From: Theodoxus fluviatilis
Taxonomy: Eukaryota > Mollusca > Gastropoda > Cycloneritida > Neritidae
Reading direction: 5' to 3'
Assembly (NCBI GenBank): GCA_034096865.1
Contig: JAWQFJ010001302.1
Span: 144,752-167,251 of the forward strand
DNA: 22,500 nt
Below the pieces are notes generated by a model. The model saw only the letters and a program-made list of their open reading frames with translations, was not told where the DNA came from and did no database searches. The translations under genes and the position numbers were made by a program. Position 1 is the first letter of the stretch. The number at the start of each line of letters is the position of its first letter. This document shows, one piece after another, positions 1 through 9,622 of this stretch.

Positions 1-301
1 TCAGGACTGTGGGGGGATTCTACTGGACTACCACAGCCAGCCAGGGTCAGGAAGCTGGAGATAAAAGTGTCAGACTGAAAACTGAAACAGAGGCTGATTT
101 TTAAAACTGCTGCAACTTTCACCAAGGCATACATCTATTGCAGATAATAATATATATGCTGCTAAAACCATGCTAGTGCAATGAGTCATCCTCAAGGAGA
201 CCTTAATGAACAGGCTCAATGTGGTATGGACAGATAGCATGCTGCAGTAGGGAAACTCAATTTTTCAAGGTGTATGAGGAAAACTGTCTCGGGACAATAC
301 G
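1..301 (-). other. 3' untranslated or downstream sequence of the receptor gene
   Basis: Sequence beyond the stop codon of the minus-strand gene. I see no AATAAA or ATTAAA on the minus strand here, so the polyadenylation site probably lies outside the window or uses a variant signal. No other feature was recognised. Confidence 0.4.
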
Positions 302-517
302 CTAGAAGTGAATGTAATAGGCTTTGCATCCCCATGCATCTGCAGTGACCAACCTGCTGGCGGCCATCTTGTAGGCGGTGTCTGAATCGACTCCGCCTTG
401 GCTGCTGGACCTCCACACCTTGTTGGCTCTTTCTGTCCTCAGACGCTCCATCCACTCCCGGTAGTGGGATGGATCTAGTCCTGGCAGTAGCTCCACATTT
501 GGATGTGAACGCAGAAT
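302..517 (-). CDS. Terminal cytoplasmic exon of the receptor gene, with stop codon
   Basis: This exon gives the C-terminal 71 residues and ends with TAG at 302-304. The acceptor read on the minus strand is TTTCTTTTAAGCAG|ATTCTGCG. A competing AG three bases earlier would add one glutamine (start at 520). Phase 0 matches the preceding exon. The product continues the cytoplasmic domain with a short strand (PNVELLPGLD) and a helix (SHYREWMERLRTERANKVW). The tail holds DTAYKMAASRLVTADAWGC and ends KAYYIHF. I do not recognise a named motif in the tail. The GGA array begins about 110 bases upstream in the intron. Confidence 0.8.
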   Translation of the reverse strand: MLRSHPNVELLPGLDPSHYREWMERLRTERANKVWRSSSQGGVDSDTAYKMAASRLVTADAWGCKAYYIHF

Positions 518-624
518 CTGCTTAAAAGAAATGAAACCTATGGCATGAGACAGAAGAGGAAAGAGAGATCGAAAGAGAAAAAGAAAATGGGGAAAGTGTA
601 GGAAGAGGCAAAGAAGGAGACGAA

Positions 625-1075
625 GACGGAGGTGGAGGAGGAGGAGGAGGCAGAGGAGGAGGAAGAGGAGGAGGAGGAGGAGGAGGAGGAGGAGGAGGAG
701 GAGGAGGAGGAGGAGGAGGAGGAGGAGGAGGAGGAGGAGGAGGAGGAGTGGGAGGGGGAGGAGGAGGAGGAAAAGGAGGAGGAGGAGGAGGAGGAGGAGG
801 AGGAGGAGGAGGAGGAGGAGGAGGAGGAGGAGGAGGAGGAGGGGGGGGGGGAGGAGGAGGGGGGGGAGAGGAGGAGGGGGGGGGGGGGAGGAGGAAGAGG
901 AGGAGGACGACGACGACATGGGCACACGCACGCACACGCAGACGCACACACGTACGGGGAGGAGGAGGGGGGAGGGGGGAGGAGGAGAGGGGGGGGGGAG
1001 GAGGAGGAAGGGGAGGAGGACGACGACGACGTGGGCACACGCACGCACACGAAGACGCACACACTTACACAGGCA
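625..1075. repeat. (GGA)n array with GACGAC and CACACG interruptions
   Basis: This intronic array is mostly (GGA)n from about 655 to 840, degrading into runs of G and GGAGG to about 1020. A module containing ACGACGACGACATGGGCACA at about 905 recurs at about 1018 with GTGGG in place of ATGGG, a 113-bp direct duplication. On the sense (minus) strand the array is CCT-rich pyrimidine upstream of the terminal exon's acceptor. The open frames of poly-Glu, poly-Gly, poly-Pro and poly-Leu here are compositional. Confidence 0.95.
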
Positions 1076-1466
1076 TGCATGCACAAAAATACTAGCACAT
1101 AAATATGCAAAAGATCGCCCTTAGAGCGCTCTGAGACATATTGCGTGTGACAGATTGAATATTTCAGCCGATCATTCTTTGTAGGCTATGTAAGGTCATA
1201 AATCACGATATCGAGGAAACGAGTTAGTTAGCGCAAGTAAAGTCTCGACCACCCTAGTTTTTCGCCTCTTACGAATCGTGTAGGGAGCGTGGTACGTCAA
1301 TTGTATACGCCGAACCCACAGGGGAATGACTTATGGCGAGGAATTTCGTATGAGCATGTCAGAGAAGGACAGTGTAAAGGACACAGAGGGAAGACAGTCT
1401 ACCTGGACGACGATGACGGTGGGTTGCAAAGAGCGGCACTCTGCCCGACAGGACACTGCTGCTTAC

Positions 1467-1973
1467 CTTGATGTGCATTCTGACGTCGTCAGACTCATCT
1501 TCGGTCAGGCAGGGCAAAGCCACAACGGCTGTGACGTCTCTGGGCTTCAGCAGTCCCTGAAGTTTTAGTCTGACTCTCTCACGGACCTCTATCAAATCTT
1601 GCACTGCTTGCTTCAAGGAATTCTTCTTCTCCAGATGTTCTATGCTATTTGAAATGATCAATAAAACTCCCAACCCTCTGTCCATAACCAAAATTACGTT
1701 CTCCTTCTCGCTCAGGCGAGTGTTTTGCAGCAAAAAGCTCTGTGAGTCTTCCTTGTTGTTCGACATAAATTGTTGGAGTGTGAATCTCAGCAGATTATTG
1801 ACTCTTAATTCTGGATCTTCCTCCATGACATTCTCACGACCCAGGAGAGGCTTTGATTCGTCCACTGTTTCTTCATCAGCATTAGGTGCAGTCTCTTGTT
1901 CCTGGAGGACGAGCTGTGGGAAAACGTAGACTTTGCCCTTTTCATACAGTCTGTCAAATTCCAGCTTCGGGTC
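1467..1973 (-). CDS. Cytoplasmic exon with NERD-like alpha/beta domain
   Basis: This 507-nt exon (169 residues, phase 0 at both ends) has acceptor ACCTCTTATTTCAG|GACCCG and donor CACATCAAG|GTAAGCAG on the minus strand. Residues 1-53 form an acidic linker. From about residue 54 the order is helix (ELRVNNLLRFTLQQF), strand (SQSFLLQNTRL), strand (ENVILVMD), strand (GLGVLLIISNS), helix starting NSLKQAVQDLIE, then strand (DVTAVVALPC). This order resembles the NERD (nuclease-related) domain: GE-x-x-V helix, a 'vl.n.rl' strand, a D-containing strand, a 'GvfvIEvKn' strand, an NPxxQ helix, then a 'vvvfp' strand. The catalytic Asp aligns with Asn-92, and the E-x-K with Ile-107/Ser/Asn-109, so a nuclease activity is unlikely. 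Exon boundaries are firm; the fold assignment is inference from a remembered profile, about 40% confident. Confidence 0.8.
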
Positions 1974-2702
1974 CTGAAATAAGAGGTAGTAGAGATATGA
2001 TCATAAATAAATTACAATATGCGCCTTTTCTTCCTCATTGCATTCCTCATTTTTATCTCCATCCTTTTTATCCTATTCTGACTTGTTGAAATCCATTTGC
2101 ACATCCTACCAGTTACAAACGGTTAAGCTCTATTTCCCTGTCTAGCTAGTTTGATGTTCCAGGTGGTTGATTTCGTAATTCAGTATGTAGCCCGTATTTC
2201 ACCTTTCTGTTTCATTCTATGTGCTGTGCGTGAGCAATGTATTACAAATAATTTATATTATCCAACTGTTCATGTGTGTTTTTGATTGGATTCAATTAGC
2301 TTTGGAGTATAATACAACGTTGATTTTTTTTAACCAAAATAAATCCTAATCAAAGCATAGCCAAATATGCGATGCGATATTTATCAAATGTTGATATGCT
2401 TTTGGAGTGTGGCTCTTGCTTGATGATAAAATGTCCTTACCATGATACAGATTCTGTCATTCGACACATGGACTTCTTAGCCATTCATAGAACTCCCAAC
2501 TCTAGTCCTTTATGGATGTGTGGCAGGGCAGGCAAATTATTCAGTTCTGATGAAAAGGTTACATAAAAACTACTTCCCCAAGGTATGTATTAGCATCAAA
2601 CTGTCATGAAGATAAATACCCAGATCATATGCAAATCATTGGCACAATTTTCTCTGTGGAGGATGGTATTTGTTGGTAAATCACAGTTCCTGCATTTGTA
2701 GT
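1974..2702. other. AT-rich intron sequence, nothing recognised
   Basis: Part of the intron between the two last phase-0 exons. It is AT-rich, with stops in all frames. I recognise no exon, repeat or mobile element in it. Confidence 0.6.
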
Positions 2703-4486
2703 TGTCGCGTTACGCGCAAGGCCTGAGGTAAAAATAGGGTAGAAAGTTCTGAGCTCAGGTGTTGTTGCTAACAGGGACCAATTGACCGTAGAGGGATAGA
2801 TTGAATCAGTGAGAAAGCGGGGGGGAGATTCGAACGCGACTTCGAGAGCGCGTCCCCTGGTGACATGATAGTTTCCCCTGATTGGGTAATTATAGCGTGG
2901 GGTGCTGGAATGTTAGCGTCAGGCGCAAAGGCGGGCATTATCATCGCTTGCCACTGGGTAAGCTGGACGTGGGTCACGTATGGAGACGCCGTAGACTGTG
3001 GGGCGCGCGAGATACCATAGGTGCTACGTCTGCCCGAGGGAGTATGGTTGCTCTGGGTAGAACAATGTTCCGTCAAATTCACGGCCTGTCATTCTGAGGT
3101 GGGTGATGTAAATTTGTGCTTGAACGAGTGAGTGCGTATGCACGTGTGAGAACGCCATTTGGACTGAATTAGATAATGTTAAATTGCTTAACAGAGTGAG
3201 TCATTGGCTAGAAGGAAAGCCGAGACAAATATCTAATTGTTCATTGTGAAATTAGTCTTTGGGTTCTTTTGTTAAAGACGCGCGGGAGCGTCTAGTTGTA
3301 ATTGGAGTGAGAGAGTGGAGTTTGGTTTGTGTTGAAAGTGCAGCGGGGGCACCGCTTTATTGTATAGCTAGTGACTGGTTGTCATTGGTGTCATTTCAGG
3401 CCTAAGAAACACAGAGAGAGAGGAAAAAAGGGAGAGGGAGAGAGAATTGGATTGTATTATCCATCTTCTTCATCAGTATTCGTTACCGTGGCGATGGACG
3501 CCACTGCAGCAGTGTGTCACTGCGTGTATGTTCGTCTGAGTGTATCCACGCTCGCCGGAGCAAGGTGTAGGAGTCTCTACCGAGGGTGATGCGAGTTGCT
3601 GGGACGGCATCTCCCAGAGCTGACAGAGGGTCAGGGTCCAAGTATCTTGGTGGATGCGTCTACGAGAAGGGGAGTACTTGTCCGCTACACCGCTGGAGGG
3701 GAGACTGACGACAGGAAGAAGAGCGCGTGAACAGGGAGGTTCACGTAGACCTATCCATGAGGGATATTAGTGTGTGTCGTGTCAGATTTGTGCTGGATAA
3801 TATGTGCTATTCCGGAGGGAATCAAGAGAGCACGTGATACGGTAAGAGTGGTCTTCTTACGCGTCATTATATGTGAGTGAAGCTGAGGGGAACTCTGACA
3901 TGTGACTTTGGCTGGAGGCCATTATTATATTTCTCAGGACAGACTACGCAGGGGTGGTTGGGAGGACGCTGAATTCATTCTCAGAGGAGATGAAACTGCG
4001 TATGGGTGTGCTCGAGGTGCCACCTAAGAGTATAGAGTAATTGGTATTATTCTTATCCCTGACTTGAGAAAGTGCGAGGACAGTAATCGTTAAGTTCCTT
4101 CGTTAGGAGCGATTACGTGGGTCAAGAGCGTGATGCTACATCGCTGTTAGAGCGAGAGGAGAGACAACATTGTATGTAAATTTAAGCGTGGGTGACCACA
4201 GGTCACGTGCGGAGGCCTGTGATTGGAGGGCACCCTATGCTTTCCAATAGTCGAGTGAGGCCACGCCTGCTGGGACGTGTTACCTCACCCTGTGGACTTG
4301 TGTGTGGAGGGAGAGTCATTTGTGTATTGTTATTGTGCATGCTTGGGAATTATCTTTTGGGTTGGGATTTCTTTTCAGCTTTCTTTTCTTTGATTAAACA
4401 TTGTTTTAAAATTGAATTTACCCTCAGTGTCTCATTTGATTGTGGTTGTTTTCCTTATCTATTCTTTTAGTTGCAGGGAAGCGACA
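2703..4486 (+). mobile_element. Possible solo LTR or LTR-like element
   Basis: This 1.78-kb block starts TGTCGCGTTACG and ends GGGAAGCGACA, giving a perfect 6-bp TGTCGC/GCGACA terminal inverted repeat with TG...CA ends, as in LTRs. It is richer in CpG than the flanking AT-rich intron. An ATTAAA polyadenylation-type signal lies 88 bp before its end (4393-4398), followed by a T-rich stretch. The second LTR candidate in the window (9701-11170) also has TGATTAAA near its end, then TTGAATTT and TCTCATTT, a weak family resemblance. No primer site, coding region or target-site duplication is visible, so a solo LTR is favoured. It could also be unrelated non-coding sequence. A 104-codon minus-strand open frame within it matches nothing I know. 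Confidence 0.35.
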
Positions 4487-4977
4487 ATCTGGTTTTGTAT
4501 GAAAACCTTAGGGAATTGTGTCTGCTTATTAAATTAACATCTTTGGATTAAAGGGCAATAATTCAGGTAGACCAAACCTCCCCAGCAGCGACAGTAGTAT
4601 TCTTTGAAAAGGATTTATATATCTAAATATGATCTATCTTCATAGAGCCTTGTTGTCGTGGGTTCGCTGTTGCCTGACGTATTCGGTCCAGCATGCCCTT
4701 CTTGACAAGCCTAAATAAACAATTGAGAAAAATGTTAAGGATTCAAGAGATGCAAATATTTGACTTACAATACAATATGATTTAGGAATAGGAAATGCCC
4801 ACACAGTGTGCACAGAGTTTTGCTGATTTTATGACAAGACCTTGCAGCCAGAGCGGAACGCCTGGAGGGATGGCCCCAGTAGTGTCCTGCAGTGCAGACA
4901 CGCTCTTGCAGTTTGTGCTGGAAAGGTATAATTAATAGGAGTCGCGTCTCAACACAGTTTCCACGTGTGACACATAC
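4487..4977. other. Intron sequence, nothing recognised
   Basis: Remaining intron between the juxtamembrane exon and the possible solo LTR. The open frame continuing past the donor at 4978 is intronic read-through. No repeat or regulatory element was recognised. Confidence 0.5.
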
Positions 4978-5078
4978 CTGAGGCTCTGTCACAACTTCCA
5001 GTGGAACATCTTCCTCAGTCGTGCGGTGACTGGTCAGCATGTATTTCAGTTGCTTGCAAAGCTTTCGGATTTTCTCGT
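4978..5078 (-). CDS. Juxtamembrane cytoplasmic exon of the receptor gene
   Basis: This 101-nt exon has acceptor TATCTCACTGCAG|ACGAGAAA and donor GAGCCTCAG|GTATGTGT on the minus strand. It enters in phase 1 and leaves in phase 0, linking the phase-1 Ig/membrane part to the phase-0 cytoplasmic part. The product is a basic juxtamembrane stretch (EKIRKLCKQLKYMLTSHR) followed by an acidic linker (TTEEDVPLEVVTEPQ). The positive charges right after the membrane helix fit the positive-inside rule. No tyrosine-based signalling motif of ITIM type is present. Confidence 0.82.
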
Positions 5079-5376
5079 CTGCAGTGAGATAAACACCAGC
5101 ATAAGATGATGAATTCAGTCACCATGTTTTCAACTTATAAAAAAGTTTTCATTGCTGATAAACATTTTAGTGATGTGAGTGCGGATTCAATGCCACGTAC
5201 TTCACTAAAACAAAGTATGAGTGAAAAAGAAAAACAAATGTCCCAAATAACTTTTTCAGCTGATGTTACTCGTTTACAGGAAATAGTGATACCACTGTCT
5301 TATCAAGTCTCTCACGATCAACGTAAAATCTCGTGCTGGTCCGGGAAGTGTTGCAATAAAAAGCAAACATACTTAC

Positions 5377-5499
5377 GGTACTTGGTTTCAAAAGCAATTC
5401 CCGTTAGGATTCCAAGCAGCACAGCAATAAAAACAACACCAGCTGTGATTGACAATCCTGTATCCTGATTTTCTGATTGTAACACATCATCCACAGTCT
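5377..5499 (-). CDS. Transmembrane exon of the receptor gene
   Basis: This short 123-nt exon has acceptor GATGTCTTTTCAG|AGACTGTG and donor AAGTACC|GTAAGTAT on the minus strand, phase 1 at both ends. It encodes a short acidic extracellular stalk (TVDDVLQSENQDTG), then a hydrophobic run of about 21 residues (LSITAGVVFIAVLLGILTG plus IAF). A charged ETKY follows as the cytoplasmic boundary. One membrane-spanning helix with Ig domains before it and charged sequence after it indicates a type I receptor topology. Joining to the Ig exon upstream (A + AG) gives a lysine codon without a stop, supporting direct splicing across the 2.9-kb intron. Confidence 0.85.
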
Positions 5500-5872
5500 C
5501 TGAAAAGACATCGCTGCGTCAATGAGTGTCAAACAACATTCATGTATACAAGGTTTCTTCTAACGAGATGACATTTCCATGAACTATCTCAATTACATGT
5601 TTACTATATTCAACTGCTACATAAAATGACAACGAAAGAAAGGCATGTATAATTACTAAATAGTGGACGGACGGACTTAATGACATCCGGACTAACTGAA
5701 TGAATGATGAACCATCTTACATCCTGACCGATGGCTGACTTTCTGTCTGACTGCCAGGTCGACCTTCTGTCTGACTGTGATGGACTTCCTGTTTTACTGA
5801 ATGTGACTGACCAGTTGAAAAGGCCGTTTCCTGCCCCGTTCATGATATATTTTAGGTCAGATTTCTTAGACA

Positions 5873-6495
5873 GGATTGTGGACAAGTTGGAAGGGAAGGG
5901 AAGGTCTTGTAAACACTTTTTGTATTTTGCTTTGGCACGTTGTAGACTGTGAACCGTAGCTAAAGCAGTCATACAGAGGGGTATATGCATCGTAGATGTT
6001 CACCAAGTATCATTCACTCACAGACAAAATTACACGTCTAAAGACAGGCGAAGAGAGGCGAGCATGCTTTGGGGTTGGACGATATGTAAGGTGCAGTGCC
6101 GTAGTTCTATTTCCAGGACGGGAAACATCTGGGTTTATTCAAATACCTTGGCAATTATATATTGGCCGCAACGCTGCGTCGTAAATTTGTCCATGTGTGT
6201 TATTTTGGTTCAACGGCTATGGCGTGCCAAAGCAAAGAAAAAAAGAAAGCATTTACAAGAACTTTCCTTCCTTTCCAACTTGTCCACAATATATAGCAGT
6301 TCCTGGCAGTCCATCCCCTAGTGCTCTCCCCTCTTGCATGTGTACACGGTCAGAACTTCAGCCTCTACTTGCTTGTTGAAACCATGTGTTTTGACAGGGG
6401 GAAATAGGCGAGCATGCTTTGGGGTTGGACGATGTGCGAGGCGCAGTGCCATGGTTCTATCCCTGGAACGGGAGAAACCTGGGTTTAAATAATTA
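5873..6495. repeat. Cluster of inverted and direct repeats, SINE/MITE-like
   Basis: Two arms are inverted copies: about 5873-5962 and about 6193-6290. Both read TTGTGGACAAGTTGGAA, then GGAAGG, then CTTGTAAA and TTTGCTTTGGCACG in the same order once the right arm is reversed. Two direct copies also occur, at 6056-6145 and 6406-6495, sharing AGGCGAGCATGCTTTGGGG followed by TTGGACGAT and a tract ending CTGGGTTTA. They are 350 bp apart with a few mismatches. A GGTTCTATCC stretch resembles a pol III B box, so tRNA-derived SINEs are possible. The arrangement could also be two nested insertions of one element. It lies in the 2.9-kb intron before the membrane exon. Confidence 0.6.
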
Positions 6496-8367
6496 TCTTA
6501 GAAAGGATTGCTCAGGGGATGATACAGTTGAAGAGTGATCATGCATCGTGAATGAATGGATAAGTGCATGGCCGATAAATCAGTACAATGCCCTTAATGG
6601 CATGTTGACAGCTTTGAAATGATACATGCACATATCACATCGTGTGCACAGCTCACATCATAGGCATACTGAAATGTTGCTTAAATGTTAATAAAAAGTT
6701 TCTCACAATCCGATTCAGGATTGATGCCTACAGATTAAAAAAGTCAACAAACAGAAAGAGTGGTTTGGTAAACTTATATTTGTCTTACGCTGCTTACACC
6801 TGTAGAAAGTGAAATCTCCAAAAAATTTGGGGATTTTTGGAGGGGCAGTCACAGTGCCTAGTGGTCTGTCGGCGTTAACACCAAACACTTATATTCTTTC
6901 TCTGCATTTCCCACAAACGTATAGTTTTTGCTACCATAAATAACAGGAGTAATTTTGACAGGGAAATGTCTTGTCCTTCAAATGTTTTCATTAAAAAATA
7001 TATTAAACCTTTATTCGAAACCATGAGTAATTGCATCGAAGGGTTTTGTCATGGCTCTCTACATACATTTACTCTCAATGTAAACATAAATTCTATCGTT
7101 TGGCATATACAATTTTAGAGAGCTGGAAATAGTAGTTTTGTTGTTGTGCATTCACAAATATTGCTTTTTCCGCAGAAGCTGGCTTTGTGGACAGTTCATT
7201 ACTAGCAGGAGTCTTCTTTGAACACACAAAAAGAGTGATGTTTTTGTGCATTAAATTTGTAAATACATCAGGAAGTGTTTTTCTTGCTTGGCTCTACTCC
7301 TGTCGGAGATAGTGAAGCAGGACCCAAACTCTCAGCAGCCGGAGGTCCCAGCTGATGAGGGGGGCACATAAAGATTTCAGACATGTTATTCGCAATTAAC
7401 AACAATAAAAATGTAGTAATGGAATGTAATAAATGATAACATTGAGAACCTTTCTGCTTATGAAAAATTTCAAAGAATTCTGCCATTTCATTATCTCCTT
7501 ATCACAATTTTCATAGGAGCGAATAGCTCGTGCCCATCGTGCACAGAAGAGGATGAAACTGCAGAAAAACATTCTGCTGAAATAGCCACGTACCAAACTG
7601 TCAAGGAAGGTATCTAAATTGTTCCTTACAAAAAGAAAACTAAGCAACCACAAAGAAGACACGAGTTTTGAAGGTTGCTAATGTAACAAACTTATAAAAT
7701 ATGTTATTCTACGGCGAAGGGGAATGTACATCACTGCGGAGGTGGTGAAAGCACGCCCCGACTGAAAAACTTTCTTCCAGACGAATGATGAGTTAGAGCG
7801 ATACATAACAGGAAAATCAAGGAAGCACGTTATTCATGCGGAAATTAGAATATTTTATGTGTGTGGAAGTTGTAAACTGTTGTCCTCAGTTCCACAGTAT
7901 GCTTTATTCATTTCCCTATCCCCAGTTCTCTCCCCTTTCCCTATATATTACCAATCCCTTCATACCACCTCCCCTGCATTCAACTGTTAAAGACGCGTGG
8001 AAACTCTTTGACGAAGAGGATAGTTACTTTTCAAGCATTGCTTGATTGAAATCGTTTGTTCTTTATTTACTGTTAAGTTTATCAATGAAATTAATATTCA
8101 TCACAATTTGTTTAAAAGGCATATTTCATCCAGTTGTATGTCAGTTGGCACGAATGTAACAAATTCCACTGTTCACAGAAAGTGAGCTCGCCTCTCTCTC
8201 AATGTGTCGGTTACAAATATTGCGTCAGGTTTGATATTACTGGAGTCAGGTGTACGCCTAATGCTGTGGACCCGAATCTGCGCGTGTGTTCATTGACTAT
8301 CTGCATAGCGAGAACCATCTTTAACGGAAAAGTGCATTTCCAATTGATGCACATTACACAGACTTAC
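6496..8367. other. Intron sequence, mostly AT-rich; one odd GC-rich block at 7268-7380
   Basis: No exon was supported by phase and splice sites in this stretch. A GC-richer block at about 7268-7380 is open in both orientations for 25 to 40 codons and stands out from the AT-rich surroundings. It has an AATAAA on the plus strand at about 7404. It may be a fragment of a retrocopy or a repeat. I do not recognise it. Confidence 0.4.
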
Positions 8368-8700
8368 TCTCAACAAGGAGCTTTCCGCCACAGTTGGGTA
8401 TAGGTCTTTTCTGCCTTCCCTTTTCCAAGCAGATGTAGTCTCCCTCGTCTTCTTCTGTCACGTTGGTGAGGGTGAAGGTCAGATGTTGATGTTCAAGGTC
8501 ACAGCGAGGCAGCAGACAGCGAGACAGGAAGGCTTGGTCCACCTGGAAGGAGCAGTCCTGACCAACGTTGATGACGTCACGACCTCCAGGATGGACCACC
8601 ACCATGGACGTCATCGGAGGCAGGCGGAAGTGCAGGGTGGCGAAGGCCTCTGTCTGGACCTTGTAGGGAGTCTGGAATGCTCCTCCATATTCGTTGTCAA
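8368..8700 (-). CDS. Membrane-proximal, divergent Ig-like exon of the receptor gene
   Basis: This 333-nt, 111-residue exon has acceptor CCTGTTTTGACAG|TTGACAAC and donor GTTGAGA|GTAAGTCT on the minus strand, phase 1 at both ends. Its second half has a clear Ig F-strand signature, TNVTEEDEGDYICLEKG, preceded by HLTFTLTNVT, which includes an N-glycosylation site. The first half is unusual. It has GQDCSFQVDQ, then the close pair SRCLLPRCDLEH, and I see no core tryptophan at the expected place. A further cysteine follows in PNCGGKLLVE. This may be a V-type or receptor-stalk Ig domain with extra disulphides. It is the last extracellular exon before the membrane segment. Confidence 0.82.
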
Positions 8701-8739
8701 CTGTCAAAACAGGACAACTACGACTTTGCACATTTCACA

Positions 8740-8744
8740 CACAC

Positions 8745-8814
<70 letters not shown>

Positions 8815-8865
8815 GGAAGAGAGAACGAGAGAGATAGAGAGAGAGATATAGGGGAGGAGCGACCG

Positions 8866-8917
<52 letters not shown>

Positions 8918-9162
8918 GGGGGGGCGGAGAGGGAGGGAGGGAAGGAGGGAGGGAGGAAGGGAGGGAGGGACGGAGGGACGGAGGGACGGAGGGAGGGAGG
9001 GAGGGAGGAAGTGAGGGAGGGAGGGAGGGAGGGAGGGAGGGAGGGAGGGAGGGAGGGAGGGAGGGAGGGAGGGAGGGAGGGAGGGAGGGAGGGAGGGAGG
9101 GAGGGAGGGAGGGAGGGAGGGAGGGAGGGGGAGGGCGGGAGGGAGGGGGAGGGAGGGAGGGA

Positions 9163-9202
<40 letters not shown>

Positions 9203-9471
9203 GCGAGAGGAGGGAGGGAAGGAGGGAGGAAAGAGAGAGGAGGGAGGGAGGGAGGGAGGGAAGGGAGGGAGGGAAGGAGGGAGGGAGGGAGGGAGGGAGG
9301 AGAGGAGGAAGGGAGGGAGGAGGAGGGAGGGAGGGAGGGAGGAGGGAGGGAGGGAGGGAGGGAGGGAGGGAGGGAGGGAGGGAGGGCGGGGGGGAGGGAG
9401 GGAGGGAGGGAGGGAGGGAGGGAGGGAGGGAGGGAGGGAGGAGGGAGGGAGGGAGGGAGGGAGGGAGGGAG

Positions 9472-9542
<71 letters not shown>
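8740..9542. repeat. 800-bp (GA)n / (GGGA)n polypurine array
   Basis: The plus strand is almost pure purine from about 8750 to 9540. Blocks are (GA)n at about 8747-8925, (GGGA)n at about 8930-9165, (GA)n at about 9168-9200, (GGGA)n at about 9210-9475 and (GA)n at about 9478-9540, with occasional C or T. On the sense strand of the host gene this is an uninterrupted pyrimidine tract starting about 45 bases upstream of the acceptor of the membrane-proximal Ig exon. Mirror-repeat polypurine of this length is a known substrate for intramolecular triplex, and (GGGA)n can form G-quadruplexes. All long open frames here (Ser-Leu-Pro and Arg-Glu-Gly) are artefacts. Confidence 0.97.
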
Positions 9543-9622
9543 ACCGAACGAGTTTATTAAAAAGGCCACCGATCCCGTTCAAGTGTACAATGTGCGTACA
9601 TTTCAATTCCCAAGGAAAACAA

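Noticed and set aside
302..1110. Poly-Leu, poly-Pro, poly-Ser and poly-Glu frames over the GGA array
   Set aside because: Repeat artefacts; only 302-517 is coding and it is bounded by a splice acceptor.
2768..3082. 104-codon minus-strand open frame
   Set aside because: No recognisable domain and no phase-compatible splice sites with the receptor; lies inside the possible solo LTR.
4978..5078. ITIM/ITAM-type tyrosine motifs in the cytoplasmic exons
   Set aside because: I checked the tyrosines in the three cytoplasmic exons; none has the required hydrophobic residues at both -2 and +3.
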